Shown piece by piece: positions 60,093 to 64,000 of a stretch of DNA of 64,000 nt; position 1 is the first letter of the stretch; each line of letters begins with the position of its first letter. Origin of the DNA: a bacterium (lineage in GTDB: Bacteria > Auribacterota > UBA6266); assembly GCA_023228325.1 (NCBI GenBank), contig JALOBK010000001.1, forward strand, positions 682,001 through 746,000, given 5' to 3'. The position numbers and the translations under genes were made by a program. The notes below the pieces were generated by a model. It made no database searches, was not told the DNA's origin, and worked only from the letters and a program-made list of their open reading frames with translations.

Positions 60093-61589
60093 CTATCTCT
60101 TTTGATTTATCAGCGCGTTTATTTCGTCGCTCGGGCCTATTACAACGGGGCCGGCCCATATGCCTCCGCCGCCGGTCCAATCGCAAACCCTTACCGCCAG
60201 AACATTACTATCTTTAAGCATCTTCCTATCAATAAGATATATACGGGGTGTATCCCACGCGGTGCTTTTATCGGGAGGGAACCTGCCAGTCCTGCCTATC
60301 TGCAAACCGTTAAGATATGTTACATCCGCATCATCAACCGCGCCTAACAGAAGAACTATCTTCTTGCCTTCCCATTTTTTTAACTCATCTTCGGTAATCG
60401 CAAATTTACACCTGTACCACGCAATACCGTCATATCCGGGCAGGGCGTTTTTCTCCCAGCCCTCGGGCACATTAACCGGTATCCATTTATTTTCCTGATA
60501 ATCCTCTTTCGCCCTTTCGGGATTATCCCCTTTTTTAATAATCCATTTCCCTTCAAGGCTCTTGTACGTAGGGATTAAAAATTTATCCTTCCACGAATAC
60601 ACCTCTTTCCCGGCGCGGGATATCACGGTCTCAATACCGCAGACAGAACCTTCTTGAATGTTTTTCACGGGTATATTGATATCCACCAGAGGATTATCAT
60701 CTCTTTTCTTCTCTTCAAAAGTATCTTTCCCTTCCGCCACGAGATTTCCATTGTTGTCATAGACTTTCCAGCCCACATCAAACTCTTCATTTAAATCGTT
60801 AAGGAACTTATCCGGGAAAAGATGCAGCGCGATAAATCCGTTACTGACATTATCCTGTTTCCAGAAAAACTTCTGGATAAAGGGCTCATCATTATATTGA
60901 AGCATCCTGAAAGTCCCGTCAGATTGTTGTTCAATAAGGCTGACGGCGCAATTCTTGGGCCCGAACCTTCCTTTCGACTCCAATTCAAGCAATACTTCCA
61001 TCAGCCTGCTTCCCGTGCAGTAATGTCCGACAAGCAGAATTGACTGGCCCGTGCCGGAATACAGCTCTATCCTTTTTTTCGCCTTTAAAAATTGAGCCAA
61101 TCCTTCTGAAGCATTGCGGGGCTCATACATCCGGGTAGAAGAAGCATCTCTTAATTTGAAATATTTTTCGTCAAACAGTTCTATCAATCCCCCCTCGGGA
61201 ATAGTTTTTGAAGGGACGGTCGAAGATGTGATATCAAAACATTTTTCATCTATCTCGGGCCAAATCTCGGCGGTGATGTTATGGCTTTTTAAATAAGGTA
61301 AAATGGTATATTGTGTCCTGTACATAGGGCTTACAAACACGTGGTCAAACCGGTAATTTTTTAACTTATCACTTATATGCTCTACCTGGGTAAGTCCTTT
61401 TGGCGAGAATTTCCTCTGGTTTTCTTCGGAATAATTGCCTGTGACATTACCCATTGTTTCGGCATGGCGGGTTATATAAACTTTTAAACCTTTATTTCCG
61501 TCAGCCCCGGCAGGGATGCAGACAAAAACAAAAGTGAACAGTAAAAAGAACCTTAATAAAATATTTCTTTTCCTATGCATATTCATCAT
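60093..61589 (-). CDS. Secreted histidine phosphatase fused to a galactose-binding-like jelly roll
   Basis: 498 residues from ATG 61589 (several ATGs lie close together; choice uncertain). Signal peptide, then a phosphoglycerate-mutase-fold phosphatase: catalytic YITRHAETMGN, FVSPMYRTQYT, and second His in LLVGHYCTGSRL. After a beta-sandwich linker (about 270-350) comes a GH2-type sugar-binding jelly roll (WIPVNVPEGWEK, GIAWYRCKFAI, VTYLNGLQIGRTG, LAVRVCDWTGGGGIWAGPV). This pairing is unusual and suggests dephosphorylation of a surface glycan or phytate-like substrate. Confidence 0.82.
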   Translation of the reverse strand: MMNMHRKRNILLRFFLLFTFVFVCIPAGADGNKGLKVYITRHAETMGNVTGNYSEENQRKFSPKGLTQVEHISDKLKNYRFDHVFVSPMYRTQYTILPYLKSHNITAEIWPEIDEKCFDITSSTVPSKTIPEGGLIELFDEKYFKLRDASSTRMYEPRNASEGLAQFLKAKKRIELYSGTGQSILLVGHYCTGSRLMEVLLELESKGRFGPKNCAVSLIEQQSDGTFRMLQYNDEPFIQKFFWKQDNVSNGFIALHLFPDKFLNDLNEEFDVGWKVYDNNGNLVAEGKDTFEEKKRDDNPLVDINIPVKNIQEGSVCGIETVISRAGKEVYSWKDKFLIPTYKSLEGKWIIKKGDNPERAKEDYQENKWIPVNVPEGWEKNALPGYDGIAWYRCKFAITEDELKKWEGKKIVLLLGAVDDADVTYLNGLQIGRTGRFPPDKSTAWDTPRIYLIDRKMLKDSNVLAVRVCDWTGGGGIWAGPVVIGPSDEINALINQKR

Positions 61590-61630
61590 TCTGTTAAATT
61601 GGGCAAAATAAGTCAACCAAAACAGTAATA

Positions 61631-62614
61631 CTATTGAGATAATACTGGTTCATACCCGAGGATCTCAAAAAGTCCGGGGGAAGATTGCAGGTATTTTTCT
61701 TTTTTTATCTCATTAAGCCAGAATTCTTTCACCTGTTCGTTGGCGTGGACCCTGCCGTCCTTCCAGCTGCCATCCGAATAAATGGGGTGGGAATCCCAGT
61801 CGCAGCTGATATAGCAGATAGCCTTTACCCCGTATTCGTCAACAAACTTAAAAAACGGTTCAAAATACCTTTTAACGGCGTTTCTTCCGTAGCCGACACC
61901 TATGCCGGCGGGAGTCGCTTCCGCTATCATCATAGGTTTTTTATGCCCGTTGGCAAGAGCGACAAAATCTTCTATAAACTTATTCTTATGGCTGAAAAAA
62001 GAAATCGCAAACCAATCGACATATCCATCGCCGGGATACCAGTCCATAACGGGCGTTTTCATCTTATGCCCGAAAGAATGCCATACATAAGCGATATTAT
62101 TGACTTCATTCTTCCTCAACCTGTCTGCAATATAACGATACGCCTCGATATATTTTTCAGGTTCGTAATGGTTATGATCCCCGTCAAACTCATATCCTAT
62201 CCTGAGGTAAACAGGCCTTTTTGATTCCTTTATAAAACGCCCTATTTCATCAATGCTGCCGTCATAATCCCCGGCGGTAACCCCGTCAAGGGCATCTACC
62301 ATATAAAGCCCTATTTGGAGAACGGTATCCGGATACTTATCTATCACATATTTCGCATACAGATTACCCGCTCCCCGGTCTATCGGCTCATATAACCCTT
62401 CTGCGGTATATACGGAAGTGTACGTCGTAAAACCGGCGGGGACAATGCCTATTTCCCTGACATAATCGTCAATCGCGACCGTATCCTGCCCCAGTATCAG
62501 CAGAACCTTATCTCCCGGAGGAACGAATTTCGACCGGTAATCAATCTGTTCGGCGTGTAAAACATCAAGGTTCAGCGCAAATAAAAACCCCAGGCACAAA
62601 AGTACTTTTCTCAT
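61631..62614 (-). CDS. Secreted GH26-like TIM-barrel glycosidase
   Basis: 327 residues; signal peptide 1-21. GH26/clan-A pattern: VYLRIGYEFDGDHNHYEPEKYIEAYRYIADRLR with candidate acid/base E142, VDWFAISFF, and nucleophile candidate E232 in MMIAEATPAG. GH26 includes mannanases and related beta-glycosidases. It is in line with the phosphatase-jelly-roll gene downstream (14 bases plus). Confidence 0.75.
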   Translation of the reverse strand: MRKVLLCLGFLFALNLDVLHAEQIDYRSKFVPPGDKVLLILGQDTVAIDDYVREIGIVPAGFTTYTSVYTAEGLYEPIDRGAGNLYAKYVIDKYPDTVLQIGLYMVDALDGVTAGDYDGSIDEIGRFIKESKRPVYLRIGYEFDGDHNHYEPEKYIEAYRYIADRLRKNEVNNIAYVWHSFGHKMKTPVMDWYPGDGYVDWFAISFFSHKNKFIEDFVALANGHKKPMMIAEATPAGIGVGYGRNAVKRYFEPFFKFVDEYGVKAICYISCDWDSHPIYSDGSWKDGRVHANEQVKEFWLNEIKKEKYLQSSPGLFEILGYEPVLSQ

Positions 62615-62641
62615 ACCTTTTCTCCCTGTTGCAGTAAATTA

Positions 62642-62673
62642 AGAGACAGGCGCCTTTGGCAGGGGCCTATCTC
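62642..62673. repeat. Degenerate REP-like hairpin
   Basis: AGAGACAGGCGCCT and GGCCTATCTC arms form an imperfect hairpin and match the palindrome at 62868 at about 12 of 16 positions (GACAG-C-CCT core). Confidence 0.4.
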
Positions 62674-62691
62674 CAACTGAAATCCCAATAA

Positions 62692-62847
62692 TTATTTTGA
62701 GCCAAGCAAAACAACACCGCATATTGCGGACAAGGCGACAACTATATAATTATAAACTGTCCAGTAACTTTCATTCTTTATGACCATTCCCACAACCGTA
62801 GCCGCCGTCAGCGCAAGAAGCAGTATCCCGATAACCTTTTTACTCAT
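62692..62847 (-). CDS. Small two-helix membrane protein, 51 aa
   Basis: MSKKVIGILLLALTAATVVG begins the first helix and YNYIVVALSAICGVVLLGSK is the second. AAAAGGAGGAGAAT gives a strong ribosome-binding site for ATG 62847. Intact small gene between two repeat elements; function unknown. Confidence 0.62.
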   Translation of the reverse strand: MSKKVIGILLLALTAATVVGMVIKNESYWTVYNYIVVALSAICGVVLLGSK

Positions 62848-62867
62848 ATTCTCCTCCTTTTACCTTT

Positions 62868-62911
62868 AAATAGGGACAGACACCTATTTAAATAGGTGTC
62901 TGTCCCTATTT
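62868..62911. repeat. Perfect 44-bp palindrome, REP-like
   Basis: AAATAGGGACAGACACCTAT onward followed by its exact reverse complement, 22 bp per arm with no loop. It overlaps the last codons of the esterase gene and supplies its TAG stop. It could also act as terminator for that gene. Confidence 0.9.
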
Positions 62912-63829
62912 GAAATTATTATCTATCCAGTTGGGCACGGGGGTATCAGACATCTCCGGATACACATGCCCTAAGTCCTTATTAACAAATAACTTAACCT
63001 TATAATGCTTTTTATCAAGCAGTTCTTGTACCTGATACGCTTCAGCAAGGGGAAAGTACGGGTCTTTATCGCCATGCAGTATATATACGGGAATTTTTTT
63101 CGTAGGCTTTCTTCTTAAAAAATTCTTAAGAAAATCGTATCTTCCGCTGCACGGGACTGCCGCTTTGAAAACCGAAGGGTTGCACAGCCCGACATTATAA
63201 GTATCCCCCGCTCCGGCAGAGTTTCCGGTGAAAATAACTTTTTTCTTATTTATATTCTTATATTTTTTTTCGACTTCCTTTACTATATCCAGAAACAGTT
63301 TGTCCACGCTTACCTTATCCCAGTCCGTATCATACGGCATTGTGGGGGCGACAACAATATATCCCCTTTTGTCGGCCGACTTCTTCCACGCGTTTATTAT
63401 CTCATAGCCCGTCTGCCCGCTGCCGTGAGAACCGACAATCAGGGGATACTTCTTTGCCCTATTAAAATTCGGGGGGATATATATGTAATATATAAAACTG
63501 CCCAATTCATTTCTAACGATTTCGCCTTCTTCTGCAGGCATTTCAACCTGCTCAGCCGGCTTTTCCTCGGCTTTTGCGGTTGTTTCAACAGGAACTGCAG
63601 CAGTATTCTCTTTTTCTGCAACAACCGGTTTGCCCCATTCCCCGTTTTCGAAAACCAGGCCCGCTTTCTCCAGGGTTTCTTTCCGGAAAAGTTTTCCCTT
63701 GTATAAGACAAGCCCTTCCGCTTCCGCCTGCTCGAGCGTGTAAGTGTTGCCCCTGTACTCGTAGATGTCCTCGGCAAACGCAAAAGCGCAGATGCTGATG
63801 AAAAGTAATGTTAAGAATATTTTTTTCAT
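62906..63829 (-). CDS. Secreted esterase/PHB-depolymerase-like alpha/beta-hydrolase
   Basis: 307 residues; signal peptide 1-19 (cleaved after AFA). Residues 20-70 hold short repeats (YRGNTYTLEQAEAEGLVLYKGKLFRKETLEKAG), then a Glu/Ala linker, and a LpqC/feruloyl-esterase-like hydrolase: YPLIVGSHGSGQTG, nucleophile GNSAGAGDT, Asp in LHGDKDPYFP and His in LGHVYPEM. The ATG directly follows the stop of the gene at the window edge. Its stop codon comes from the 44-bp palindrome. Confidence 0.85.
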   Translation of the reverse strand: MKKIFLTLLFISICAFAFAEDIYEYRGNTYTLEQAEAEGLVLYKGKLFRKETLEKAGLVFENGEWGKPVVAEKENTAAVPVETTAKAEEKPAEQVEMPAEEGEIVRNELGSFIYYIYIPPNFNRAKKYPLIVGSHGSGQTGYEIINAWKKSADKRGYIVVAPTMPYDTDWDKVSVDKLFLDIVKEVEKKYKNINKKKVIFTGNSAGAGDTYNVGLCNPSVFKAAVPCSGRYDFLKNFLRRKPTKKIPVYILHGDKDPYFPLAEAYQVQELLDKKHYKVKLFVNKDLGHVYPEMSDTPVPNWIDNNFK

Positions 63830-64000
63830 TTATAAATTAATTATATAGGTTTGTAAGAATTTCTCAATGGCTTTGACTGTCTCATCTTTAAGCTTAGGAG
63901 GGCTTTGCGCTATCCAGACCGTAAAGTTATAAAGTTCCTGAGTATTTATACGTATCCATTTTTTATTTTTACGCAAAAACATCAACAGGGTGGTCAACGC
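63830..64000 (-). CDS. C-terminus of a probable Fic/Doc-family protein (truncated by window)
   Basis: The last 56 codons are visible, ALTTLLMFLRKNKKWIRINT then ELYNFTVWIAQSPPK, stopping at TAA 63830-63832. The pattern is typical of the helix after the HxFxxGNKR motif of Doc/death-on-curing proteins; the motif itself would lie just outside. Stop and the esterase start are adjacent. Confidence 0.5.
   Translation of the reverse strand, partial: ALTTLLMFLRKNKKWIRINTQELYNFTVWIAQSPPKLKDETVKAIEKFLQTYIINL

Noticed and set aside
61588..61616. Promoter TTGACT-17-CAGAAT and TTG start at 61616 for the phosphatase gene
   Set aside because: A promoter here would place the start codons at or before +1, and the TTG has no Shine-Dalgarno; the signal is too weak to keep.
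1..64000. CRISPR arrays, rRNA genes, intact insertion sequences, replication origin
   Set aside because: None seen: no regularly spaced repeats, no rRNA signatures, no transposase or integrase frame, no DnaA-box cluster noticed.

Overview
The window reads as a chromosome segment of an uncultured, anaerobic, Gram-negative heterotroph. The evidence is an outer-membrane autotransporter, ExbB/ExbD energisers, many Sec-secreted glycosidases and carbohydrate-binding proteins, a complex-I/hydrogenase-4-like membrane complex, two ATPases carrying ferredoxin inserts, NifX-like proteins and Fur control. The mix of FG-GAP, DUF4159, DUF5320 and glycoamylase families points loosely to the PVC/Omnitrophota/Lentisphaerota neighbourhood. 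That placement is inference; no rRNA gene is present. Most genes are tightly packed, with ATGA/GTGA overlaps and convergent genes only a few bases apart.

Layout. 1-5.6 kb: an HD-GYP signalling protein cut by the window edge, three small secreted proteins, an SLC45-type sugar transporter, RmuC and a periplasmic rhodanese. 5.7-13.8 kb: one minus-strand operon (two TPR proteins, ExbB, two ExbD, a TonB-like/DUF4159 hybrid, an FG-GAP/CBM protein), probably an energised envelope machine. 14-21.5 kb: a large GH13 protein, an AsmA-like protein and two (alpha/alpha)-barrel proteins. 21.6-25.5 kb: an AT-rich accessory stretch beginning at tRNA-Asn, with a DpnI-type endonuclease, a HigBA-like toxin-antitoxin pair, a small membrane protein, three look-alike promoters, a structured leader ahead of a ruined gene, and repeat relics. 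26-35.4 kb: an autotransporter with internally duplicated passenger, a GH144-like glycoamylase and a large F5/8C-glycosidase. 35.6-37.6 kb: hflKC.

37.6-49.4 kb is the most unusual part. A strong promoter with a 9-3-9 palindromic operator drives an HTH-EIIA protein, then HyfB/C/E/F-like membrane subunits, a hydrogenase-type large subunit that has lost all four NiFe cysteine ligands, a ferredoxin-HyfI fusion, an EIIA-CBS protein and an ArsB/NhaD-type permease. This looks like an Ehr-type (energy-converting hydrogenase-related) ion pump that cannot be a hydrogenase, bracketed by PTS-EIIA-like regulators. A fluoride riboswitch, crcB and DUF190 follow. A second, orphan copy of that riboswitch lies at 37.8 kb inside a mosaic of fragments copied from the permease gene and from the F5/8C-glycosidase gene.

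49.6-55.7 kb: a lipoprotein hydrolase, then a Fur-box-preceded cluster (DUF5320, two NifX-like proteins, a small zinc-ribbon protein, a methyltransferase, two MinD/ferredoxin ATPases, an MBL-fold protein), followed by fur with its own Fur box. 55.7-64 kb: a cold-shock protein with a terminator-bearing leader, an acetyltransferase, cupin, EamA exporter, methyltransferase, several secreted proteins including a histidine phosphatase fused to a jelly-roll domain and a GH26-like protein, a perfect 44-bp palindrome of a REP-like family, an esterase, and the C-terminus of a probable Fic-family protein at the edge.
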